Assembly (NCBI GenBank): GCA_028753945.1
Contig: JAPNXP010000008.1
Location: 3,038,001-3,102,000, forward strand
Reading direction: 5' to 3'
Source of the DNA: Hexactinellida sp. DTS-2022
Taxonomy: Eukaryota > Porifera > Hexactinellida
Length of the DNA stretch: 64,000 nucleotides
Part shown: positions 48,118 to 58,212 of the stretch, one piece after another
How the letters are laid out: every line of letters starts with the position of its first letter
Numbering within the stretch: position 1 is the first letter of the stretch
Made by a program: the position numbers and the translations under genes
The notes under the pieces: model-generated
Databases searched by the model: none
Told to the model about the DNA's origin: nothing
Seen by the model: only the letters and a program-made list of their open reading frames with translations

Positions 48118-48815
48118 ATAAAGGCAGTGATTCTAATACTGGGCCACTATACTATAGTATAGTCGGCACAGTAATAAAGGCAGTGATTCCAATACTGGGC
48201 CACTATACTATAGTATAGTCGGCACAGTAAAAATAATAATAAAAATAATAAAGGCAGTGATTCTAATACTGGGCCACTATACTATAGTATAGTCGGCACA
48301 GTAATAATAATAAAGGCAGTGATTCCAATACTGGGCCACTATACTATAGTATAGTCGGCACAGTAATAACCAGAGCACTAAGACCAATACTGGGCCACTA
48401 TACTATAGTATAGTCGGCACAGTAATAATAACCAAAGCACTAAGACCAATACTGGGCCACTATACTATAGTATAGTCGGCACAGTAATAATAACCCAAGC
48501 ACTAAGACCAATACTGGGCCATTACAAGGGCGCCCGCAGGCATACTCACTATACGCACGTGCGTATAATAAATTTTATCTGTTAATTAATTTTAACACTC
48601 TTTTGTGCTAAGATTTTTTAAAATTAGTCATAAGACTCATGAGTTCGGAAATTGGATACAGAAACTGTCTGAAAAAAATATTGTGCGTACATCATCTTTT
48701 AACCTGCGTGCGCCCCTGGCCCACTATACTATACTATAGTCGGCACAGTAATAACCAAAGCACTAAGACCAATACTGGGCCACTATACTATAGTATAGTT
48801 GGCACAGTAATAATA
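48118..48815. repeat. Eight P modules, the longest cluster in the window
   Basis: Eight copies with starts near 48120, 48174, 48247, 48310, 48370, 48430, 48490 and 48752. The left four carry GGCAGTGATTC and the right four carry GCACTAAGACC. The palindrome is unchanged in six copies. The seventh is split by the hAT MITE at 48525-48718. AAT or AATA repeats join the copies. Confidence 0.9.
48525..48718. mobile_element. hAT-type MITE in a P module
   Basis: Inverted ends CAAGGGCGCCCGCAGG and CCTGCGTGCGCCCCTG. The flanks GGCCATTA and GCCCACTA each differ by one base from the GGCCACTA found at this place in intact modules, so they are a worn 8-bp duplication. Length 194 bp. Confidence 0.75.
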
Positions 48816-50279
48816 AAAAATCCAAAATTGCAGCTGTGCCGACGCATGTTCCTTTGGTGGCACTATATTTTGGTGGTGGTTTATTGATAGTGCCTCCAAA
48901 GGAACATGCTGTCGGCACAGCTGCAATTTTGGATTTTTTTTCGCCAAGTCATCAACTCCTCAAGGTGTCAAGAACCATTTTTTAATCGGTCCGAGTCACA
49001 AGGAAGGGTAGATAAATTTGAAGTTTGTTTCTATCATAACCCATCTTGAGTTTAATGCCATTCATTCATTATTTATTGATAATAAATTATATTATTAGTT
49101 ATTTATTTTAGCAATATTATCCACTGTGAGTGAGTTAAGTCAACAAATTCCATATATTATATTATTTTATTTTATCCATTGTATAGTAATACTACAATTA
49201 AATAGAAGCCAGCTGGAATTTATAAGTTAAATCAATATAATTATCTCAAGTTGAATCAATAGAGTAGGATTTAACAAGTTAAATCAATATAATTATTACA
49301 AGTTGATACAATAGAATTAGATTCAATATAATTATTTTACATGTTGAAACAATAGAATTAGATTTAACAGTTTACTGAATCTGAAGTGTGAGGAAAACAG
49401 GAGATTGGTACCCCAATTATGGCACAAACCTAGGCCAAATTGAACATTTGTGATTTGCCAATAGGTGTAGAATTTAATTCTTTATCCGTGCATATAAAAT
49501 TTATCAAGCTCAATATTAATTATTTAATGTTATGAGCCATAAATAGTTTAAATAGGTGTTAAAATTATTTGATCAAAAATCGTAACCCCAGGTGCAAATT
49601 AGACGGTCACTCCGCACCTACATGCCATGTTTCTGCCCTCTATGCATAAAGTTGTGCCCAGGGCACCGTCTACGGAGAAATAATAATAAAAATCCAAAAT
49701 TGTAGCCTGTGCCGACGCATGTTCCTTTGGTGGCACAAATATTTTGGTGGTGCTTTATTGATAGTGCCTCCAAAGGAACATGCTGTCGGCACAAGCTGCA
49801 ATTTTGGATTTTTTTCGCCTAGTCATCATCGCTATGAAGGTGTTAAATTATTTCAGAAAGGTGTTTCAGTTGGCAACGACCCTTAGAGTGATGGAAGTTT
49901 CCATTTAAATCACTTCATTTGAGAGATATTCAAGTTTCAGTAGAATATAATCTGTGATGACTCAGCATTTTTTAAGTGAGTGTTGGGTAATCACCCAACA
50001 CCAACCAACCCATGCGAATTATTTAATTCACAAAATTGTAAAAATACATTTTTTTGACGCTGTCATCATCACCTCAAGGTGTCAAGACCCAGTTGTATAG
50101 GTGGTACGTGGCATAAGGACCAATTGATAAATTGAAAGTTTGTTTCTATATTGTATCATCTCTGAGATTAATGAAATTTAGCTAATTAGTTTAAATATTT
50201 AATTAATAAATTAATAATTTAACACCATTATTAAGTACATCAAAATAAATTAAGTTCAATTATTTGCACTTATTATTAA

Positions 50280-51150
50280 CGAGCCCTTCGGTCTCGGTCG
50301 CTTTGCGACAGATCGGTGCTACGCACCTCAAGTTAATCCCCATCGTTGCTACCATGGAAAATGTTAGCGGAAGTTATATACAACTCTTTCTACCATTTCC
50401 ATAGTTTTAACTTGTTTACGAATAATTCCCGTCGGAAGCAAACTTCTAGAATGATTTTGAATTTTTCGTTAATTTGTTTACATATTTTTGGTAAACAACA
50501 TAACAACAACAAATATTCATATTATAAATTTATAAACGCGAAATTCGTGTTCAGCACACTTGTTTACCAATAATACCCGTTGAAAGCTAACTTCTTGGAA
50601 GATTTTGAGTTTCGTTAATTTGTTTACCTATTTTGTGTAAACAACAACAATAAATATTCATATTATAAATTTATAGCCGCGAAATTCGTGTCCAGCATAC
50701 TTGTTTACCTATAATACCCGTTGAAAGCTAACTTCTAGGTTGATTTTGAATTTTCATAAATTTGTTTACCTATTTTGTGTCAACAACAACAACAAATATT
50801 TATATTATAAATTTATAAACGCGAAATTCGTGTTCAGCATACTTGTTTACCTATAATACCCGTTGGAAGCTAACTTCTAGGTTGATTTTGAATTTCATTA
50901 ATTTGTTTACCTATTTTGTGTAAACAACAGCAACAAATATTAATATGAGAATTTTATAAACGCGAAATTCGTGTTCAGCATACTTGTTTACCCCTTATAA
51001 CTTTTGTTTACCAATTATAACATTTGAAAGTTAGTTTATATCTCATATATAAATGCGGTTTCTATTCCCCCATCACTTTAATACAATCCGGACAAACAAA
51101 CAAACACACACACACACAAACACACAACAATCGAGATTTAATAATATAGA
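50280..51150 (-). mobile_element. Helitron-like element 3 (non-autonomous) with internal tandem repeats
   Basis: The left end CGAGCCCTTCGGTCTCGG and the TCGCTTTGCGAC hairpin match element 1. The right end TTAATAATATAGA reads TCTATATTATTAA on the minus strand. The array sequence TTATTATTAATTTAAATCG is split between A and T with no duplication. Inside is a ~142-bp tandem repeat and, near the right end, CAAA/CA microsatellite as in element 1. No protein is encoded. Confidence 0.6.
50409..51000. repeat. Four copies of a ~142-bp tandem repeat
   Basis: CTTGTTTAC restarts at 50409, 50559, 50700, 50842 and 50983 (spacings 150, 141, 142, 141). Each copy holds AATACCCGTTGAAAGCTAAC, then TTAATTTGTTTACCTATTTT and CGCGAAATTCGTGT. 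It lies wholly within the Helitron-like element. Confidence 0.85.
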
Positions 51151-51764
51151 TTTAAATCGAATTTCACTATCATATTTGAATTCAGCGAACTCGATAACCC
51201 CAATAATCTAATTGAAACCGTCTCTATAAGTTAAACACAGAGCGAATTAATTAGAATTAAATATGTCATGTATCCATTGTGCAAGCATATTCTTGTTGAA
51301 GTAAATTTAATCACATAATCTGTCGTTGTTATGGAATGTAAAATATTAGTTTTCAATTAGATCATAGAAGCCTACTCGATCTCACAAGTTAAATCAATAT
51401 AATTATCACAAGTTGAAACAATAGAATCAGATTTAACACTTTAATTTGGACTGAAGTGTTAGTAAACAAAGGGAATTTGATACTCAATTGTGGCACAAAC
51501 GAAACCCAATTTTAAAATTCGTGCACTGTGAAAAGGTGTAGAATTAATTCTCTAACGAATGCATATAAATTAAATATTCGCGCACTATTCAATGTTCTTT
51601 TTCCAATATTAAACAGGTGCAAAAATGTGTCCATAAAAATGTAATCAAAAATCGTGACCCCAGGTGCACATCTGTAACCCATGAGACACATATCCTGAAA
51701 ATTTGGGCTCTTAGTAAATAAAACTCTGTTCTGTGGAGAGGCTACGGATAAAAAATATACCAAG

Positions 51765-52375
51765 GCACTCATTTCAATACTGGGCCACTATACTATAGTA
51801 TAGTCGGCACAGTAATAAAGGCAGTGATTTCAATACTGGGCCACTATACTATAGTATAGTCGGCACAGTAAAAATAATAATAATAATAATATTAAAGGCA
51901 GTAAGATTAGAACTGGGCCACTATACTATAGTATATTCGGCACAGTAATAAGGAATTTGTTGACTTAATTCAACTAAACCGTGGATAACATTGCTAAAAT
52001 ATATAACTAATAATATAATTTATTATCAATACATAATGAATGAATTGTTTTAAACTCAAGATGGTTTATGATAGAAACAAACTTCAAATTTATCTACCGT
52101 TCCTTGTGACTCGGATCAAATAACAATGCTTCTTCACACCTTGGGCGTTGATGACTTGGCGAAAAAAATCCAAAATTGCAGCCTGTGCCGACAGCATGTT
52201 CCTTTGGAGGCACTATCAATAAACGACCAGTAAAATATAGTGCCACCAAAGGAACATGCGTCGGCAAAGGCTGCAATTTTGGATTTCTTTTATTATTATT
52301 ACTGTGCCGACTATACTTTAGTATAGTGGCCCAGTTCTAATCTTACCCCAGTATTGAAATGACTTGGTATATTTT
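51765..52375. repeat. P modules, reverse body fragment, hairpin and inverted P module
   Basis: Three P modules (51765-51955) are followed by a ~210-bp reverse body fragment, a hairpin (52168-52285) and an inverted P module (about 52300-52375) next to a deleted second copy. This is another switch from forward to reverse orientation. Confidence 0.75.
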
Positions 52376-53745
52376 TTATCCTTAGCCTCTCCACTGAACA
52401 GAGTTTTATTTACTAAGAGCCCAAATTTTCAGGATATGTGTCTCATGGGTTACAGATGTGCACCTGGGGTCACGATTTTTGATTACATTTTTATGGACAC
52501 ATTTTTGCACCTGTTTAATATTAAAACAGGCACAATAAATAGTACACGATTATTCAATTTATAGGCATTCGATAGAGAATTAAATTCTACACCTTTTCAC
52601 AGTGCACGAATTTTCTAATTTGCCTGAGTTTGTGCCACTATTGAGTTGCATATTTTCCTTTGTTTACTAACACTTCAGTTCAATTCAAAGTGTTAAATCT
52701 AATTCTATTGTTTCAACTGGTGATTATTATATTGATTCAACTTGTGAGATCGAGTAGGCTTCTATTTTCCAATTGAAAACCGAGATTTACATTCCATAAC
52801 AACGACTGATTAAGTGAATATATTTCATTTAAATACAAGAAATACTCTTGTACTATTAATATACTGACGTAATTAATTATTATTAATTCAGTCAGTATAT
52901 GACTTATATAGATGCTTCCAATTTATTAGGGGTTATCGAGCGTGCGGAATTGAAATTTGATAGCCAAATTAATAAATTTATTATTTATGACAAAATAATT
53001 AAACTTAATAAATATAAGTTGACATTGAAATTGGTGTTAAATTATAAATAATATTAATAATTATTATTTGTACTAATTAATTAAAGAGAATACTTATCCA
53101 CCGATCATCGGCGTTTGTATTAAAAAAGCTCGCTACTTTCTACCGATTGTTTCTATCTGTTTTTTTAAAACATCATCGGTAGAAAGTAGCGAGCTTTATA
53201 ATACAAACGCCGATGATCGGTGCTACCGATGATCGGAAGATAAGTATTGTCTTAATTAAATATCATAAATCTCAGAGATAATAGAAGATAGAAACAAACT
53301 TTAAATTTATCAATTGGTCCTTATGGCACGTGCACCTATACAATTGGGTCTTGACACCTTGAGGTGATGATGACATCGTTAAAAAAATGTGTTTTTACAA
53401 TTTTGTTAATTCGATATTTAAAATGGGTTGGTTGGTGTTGGGTGATGACCAAACACAGACATAAAAAATGCTGAGTCTTCACCTTTTATATTCTACTCAA
53501 ACTTGAATATCTCTAAAATGAAGTGAACTAAATGGAAACTTCCACCACTCTAAGGGTCGTTGCCTTCTGAAACACCTTTCTGAAATAATTTAACACCTTC
53601 ATAGTGATGATGACATGGCGAAAAAAAATGCAAAATTGCAGCCTGTGCCGACAGCATGTTCCTTTGGAGGCACTATCAATAAACCACCACCAAAATATAG
53701 TGCCACCAAAGGAACATGCGTCGGCACAGGCTGCAATTTTGCATT
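52376..53745 (-). repeat. Class B unit in reverse orientation with a small insertion
   Basis: The body starts CCTTAGCCTCTCCACTGAAC and ends GATGACATGGCG. The hairpin at 53627-53745 has a matched change in both stems (ATGCAAAATTG and CAATTTTGCAT), a compensatory pair. The element at 53086-53251 interrupts the body. Confidence 0.8.
53086..53251. mobile_element. 166-bp foldback MITE with 9-bp duplication
   Basis: Ends GAGAATACTTATC and GATAAGTATTGTC; exact TTAATTAAA repeats flank it (53077-53085 and 53252-53260). The arms pair almost throughout (AGCTCGCTACTTTCTACCGAT and its complement, CCGATCATCGGCG and its complement). A 9-bp duplication suggests a MULE-like mover, but 8 bp and hAT are not excluded because of the AT-rich flank. 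Confidence 0.75.
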
Positions 53746-56291
53746 TTTTTTAGTTATGGACCAGACAAATTTTCAAAGGTGTTAAAAATATGTCCAAAAC
53801 GTGTTAATAAAAAATCGTAACCCCAGGTGCAAATTAGACTGTCCACACCAGGGTGTTATCCAGGCATATTGGGCGCTCCTAAATGAGCGTAATTTGGATG
53901 GATTTTAATCTAGGCGTACAAAAATCGTGTCTAGGTGTACAATATCGAGAGATGCTCCCATAGACTTATTCCAAAATGTGCAAACTAGGCGTACAAAATG
54001 AAAAATGAACGAGCTCAAACTAAATCTAGGCGCGCAGAAATTTTTGTCTGGATGAAAGCCTGGTCCACACGCACCTACGTGCCAAGTTTCAGTCCATCAA
54101 CTATAAAGCTCTGGCCAGGGCACCGGCTACGGAGAAAGCAAAAATATTTATTATTATTATAAAGGCAGTCATTTCAATACTGGGCCACTATAGTATAGTA
54201 TAGTCGGCACAGTAATAACAAGGAGAATGCTGTCGGCACAGGCTGCAATTTTGGATTTTTTCGCCATGTCATCAACACTATGAATGTGCTAAATTATTCC
54301 AGTAAGGTGTTTCAGAAGACAACGACCTTTAGAGTGGTGGAATTTTCCATTCATTTCACTTCATTTTAGAGATATTCAAGTTTCAGTAGAATAAAATAGG
54401 TGATGACTCAACAATTTTGATAAACGTATTGGGTGATCTTCCAACACCATCCAACTCATTCGAAATATATAATTCACAAAATTGTGAAAACACATTTTTT
54501 TGACGATGTCATCATCACCACAAGGTGTCAAGACCCATTTGTAGAGGTGTTACGTGCCATAAGGATCAATTGATAAATTGGAAGTTTGTTTCTATCTTGT
54601 ATCATCTCTGAGATTAATGCCATTTAGAAAATTAGTATAAATAATTATAAATATTATTGATAATTTAACACCAATTTCAATGTCAACTTAAATTTATTAA
54701 GTTTTATTATACTATGTCATGAATAGTAATTTAAATTAATTTGGAAACAAATTTCAATTCTGCTCAGTGCTCACTCTATGACCCTTAATACCCTAATAAA
54801 CAAATTGGAAGCATCTATATAATATGTAAAATATAGACGGAGTAGATATAATTAATTACGTCAGTATATTAATATTGTTTAAGAGTATTCTTGCAGAAGG
54901 AAATATAATCACATAATGTGTCGTTGTTATGGATACATAATCTTAATTTTCAATTAGAAAATAGAAGCCTACTCGATCTCACAACTGGAATCAATATAAT
55001 TATCACAAGTTGAAACAATAATGTAAGATTTAACAAGTTGAATCAATATATTTATTACAAGTTGAAACAATGGAAATTGATTTAACAGTAATACTGAATC
55101 TTAAGTGTGAGGAAACACAGGAGATTGGCACGCCAATTATGGCATAAACTACACACAATTGAATATTTGTGATCTGCCAAAAGGTGTACAATTTAATTCT
55201 CTATCCAAATAAGTAAATTTGATCAAGTTCACAAGGTATGATTTCATGTTAAGAACCATAATTAGTTTAAATAGGTGTTAAAATTATTTGATCAAAAATC
55301 GTAATCCCAGGTGCAAATTAAACAAGTTTCAGCCCTCTATATATAAAGATGTACCCAGGCACCGTCTACGGAGAAATAATATTAAAGGCAGTGAGATTAG
55401 AACTGGGCCACTATACTATAGTATAGTCGGCACAGTAGAAATCAAAAATTTCATCCTGTGCCGACGCATGTTCCTTTGGTGCACTATATTTTGGTTGTGG
55501 TTTATTGATAGTGCCTCCAATGGAACATGCTGTCGACACAGGCTGCAATTTTGGATTTTTTTCGCTATGTCATGAACGTCTCATGTTATTTAGACTCATT
55601 TAACAAGTTGTTACGGGACAAAGTAACGATTGTTGAATTTGAAGTTTATTTCTATGTTGAACCATCTTGAGGTTCATTCATTATGTATTGATAATACATT
55701 ATATTATTAGTTAATTATTTTAGCAATGTTATCCACGGTGAGTTGAGTTAAGTTAACAAATTCCTTATATTTTTATGTTTGATTTAATCAATTGTATAGT
55801 AATACTACATTTAAATATAAGCCAGCACGAATTCACAAGTTAAATCAATATAATTATCGCAAGTTGAAATAATAGAATTATATTTAACACTTTTACTGAA
55901 ACTGAAGTGTGAGTAAACATAGAGATTTCAACCTCTTTTTATGGCATGAATTAAACGCTTTATTAAATTTTCTTCTTCTCCCATCAGAAGCAGAATTTTT
56001 ATTTTGAATCCAATGGTGAAATAAAAATTGCTGATTTTATATTCATTTTTTGAGTTATGGACCAGACAAATTTTCAAAGGTGTCAAAGTGGTATAAAAAA
56101 ATTGATTATCAAAAATTTGGCTCGAGATGCACATCTGTAACATATGGGACACCGATGCTAAAATTTGAGCTCTGGGGCAGTCAAACTCTGGCCTGTAGAG
56201 CGGATACGGACTAAAAAACAAACCAAGGCAGTAAGATTAGAACTGGGCCACTATACTATAGTATAGTCGGCACAGTATTATTTAACAATAA
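53746..56291 (+). repeat. Truncated class A tail, variant units, P modules and hairpins
   Basis: A class A tail only (53746-54140, holding a hAT MITE), one P module (about 54160-54220), a half hairpin (54222-54259), a body with the variant tail (54260-55378), one P module, hairpin 55440-55557, a body ending GGATACGG (to 56215) and one P module (56222-56277). This is the most eroded part of the right array. Confidence 0.7.
53849..54062. mobile_element. hAT-type MITE with exact 8-bp duplication
   Basis: Ends CAGGGTGTTATCCAGGC and GTCTGGATGAAAGCCTG; GTCCACAC flanks both sides (53841-53848 and 54063-54070). GGCGTAC repeats inside. Confidence 0.85.
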
Positions 56292-56332
56292 AATCCAAAA
56301 TTGCAGCTGTGCCGACATATGTACCTTTGGAG

Positions 56333-56525
56333 CAGGGTTTCATCTATACCCCCCCCCCCCCTGAAATTATTTTTTGAGAAAAAAGACCCCTCTGAGATTT
56401 TTTCTGACCCCCCTCTAAGGGGGGGGGTTAATTAACTATAACGAAATGTAAATTACCCCCCCCCCCTGACTTCAATTGGACTTCGTTAACCCCCCCCCTG
56501 AGGTAAAAGTCTAGATCCATCACTG
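56333..56525. mobile_element. hAT-type MITE with poly-C tracts, inside a hairpin
   Basis: Ends CAGGGTTTCATCTATA and TCTAGATCCATCACTG, with exact CTTTGGAG repeats on both sides (56325-56332 and 56526-56533). It contains three C-runs and one G-run. The inverted ends are imperfect; the 8-bp duplication carries the call. Confidence 0.8.
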
Positions 56526-57144
56526 CTTTGGAGGCACTATATTTTAGTGGTTCGTTATTTTATAGTGCCTCCAAAGGAACATACTGTAGACAACAGCTGC
56601 AATTTAGGATTTTTTCGCCATGTAATCATAACTATGAAGATGTTAAATTATTTCAGAAAGGTGTTTGACAAGCCAACGACCCTTAGAGTGGTGGAAGTTT
56701 CCATTTAATTCACTTCATTTAAGAGATATTAAAGTTTCAGTAGAATATAATAGGTGAGAGTCAGCATTTTTATGTGCGTGTTGGGTGATCACCCAACACC
56801 AACCAACCCATTCGAATTATACAATTCACAAAATTGTAGAAACACATTTTTTTGACGATGTCATCATCACCTCAAGGTGTCAAGACCCATTTGTAGAGGT
56901 GTTACGTGGCATAAGGATCAATTGATAAATTGGAAGTTTGTTTCTTTCTTATATAATTTCTGAGATTAATGAAATTTATCTAATTAGTATAAATATTTAA
57001 TTAATTTATTAATAATTTAACACCATTATTATGTCAGAAAAATAAATTAAGTTCAATTATTTGCAATAATTATTATCCATTGAATTTCAGTATAATATTT
57101 GAATTCAGCGAAATCGATAACTCCAATAATCTAATTGGAACCGT

Positions 57145-58019
57145 TGTCGGAATGCCATCGGTCCCACCGTGTCAGATGTCCCCCCGGATGTGTGGCCCTA
57201 GGGTCAGATGACCCCCGGACATGTAGCCCTAGGGTCAGATGTCCCCCCCTCGGACTCCTCACCCTAGGGTCATATGTCCCCCCGGACCAGTGGCCCTAGG
57301 GTCAGATGTCCCCCCGGACCTGTAGCCCTAGGGTCAGCTGTCCCCCTTAGGATCAGATGTCTTCCCTCAGAAACCTCACACTAGGGTCCCAGAACACTTA
57401 AATGAACCTCCATAAAAAAAAGTCACGGGGAATGGGCTTAAAGAGATGGAATAGAATATTGTTTGTAAAATAGATGTTAGTAATACATGTAGTAGCAATA
57501 GCAATTCATTAGTTTTCAACATATATCTGTGTCAGGATATGGGATACTTATATATTGCTGACGGGAGGACAGCTGGCCCTAGGGTGAGTAGTCCGAGTGG
57601 GGGACAGCTGACACTAGCTCCACTGGTCCGGCCTGACATCTGACCCTAGGGCCACTGGTCCGGGGGGACGTCATGGGCATAGCCAACCAAAAAATCTTTG
57701 GGGGGCCCGAAAATCTTTTGGTGGGCCATTATTTTTATGAGTCATTACAATAAAGTGAGCGAAATCTCAATCTATCCTTATTCAAAGTTATTGTAGAAAA
57801 TTTGGGGGGGCCCAGGTATAATTTTGGGGGGGCCAGGCCCCCCCCATGGCTACGCCCATGGGGGACATATGACCCTAGGGTGAGGATTCCGAGGGGGGGA
57901 CATCTGACCCTAGGGTGAGGAGTCCGATGGGGGGACATCTGACCCTGAGGGGGGACAGCTGGTCCTAGTGCAATAGGTCCGGGGGGACATTATTGGGGGG
58001 GACCGCTGGCACTATGACA
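57145..58019. mobile_element. GC-rich foldback element with tandem-repeat arms
   Basis: Ends TGTCGGAATGCCATCGGTCCC and GGGACCGCTGGCACTATGACA pair imperfectly. CCGT flanks both sides (57141-57144 and 58020-58023), a 4-bp duplication of the array sequence GAACCGTCTC. Each arm is a tandem of ~30 bp units built on CCCTAGGGTCAGATGTCCCC. A ~190-bp AT-rich centre lies between. The family is unknown to me. Confidence 0.7.
57672..57860. mobile_element. hAT-type MITE inside the GC-rich foldback
   Basis: Ends CATGGGCATAGCCAA and ATGGCTACGCCCATG. Flanks GGGGACGT (57664-57671) and GGGGACAT (57861-57868) are an 8-bp duplication with one change. Confidence 0.75.
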
Positions 58020-58212
58020 CCGTCTCTATAAGTTAAATACAGAGCGAATTAAAATTTTAATTAATTATGTCAATATATTAATAGTGCAAGAATATTCTCG
58101 CAGATTTAAATAAAATCACATAATCTGTCGTCGTTATGGAATGTAAAATCTCGTTTTCAATTGGAAAATAGAAGCCTACTCGATTTCACAAGTTTAATCA
58201 ATATTATAATAA

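Larger units (their letters stand above)
48819..51764 (+). repeat. Two array units, the second a class A head and class B tail split by a Helitron-like element
   Basis: Hairpins at 48819-48935 and 49691-49810. The first body (48936-49690) is short and has a variant tail (TGAGGAAAACAGGAGATTGG) seen again near 55100. The second body is interrupted at 50280-51150 and ends with the class B tail GGAGAGGCTACGG. Confidence 0.75.
56292..58212 (+). repeat. Hairpin split by a hAT MITE, and a body split by a GC-rich foldback
   Basis: The hairpin at 56292-56611 is interrupted at 56333-56525. The following body is forward and is interrupted at 57145-58019. It ends early, at TTTAATCAATATTATAAT, before the next hairpin. 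Confidence 0.8.

Noticed and set aside
48118-48815. Regularly spaced direct repeats resembling a CRISPR array
   Set aside because: The spacers are short AAT microsatellite, the organism is a eukaryote, and the repeats are palindromic modules found across the array.
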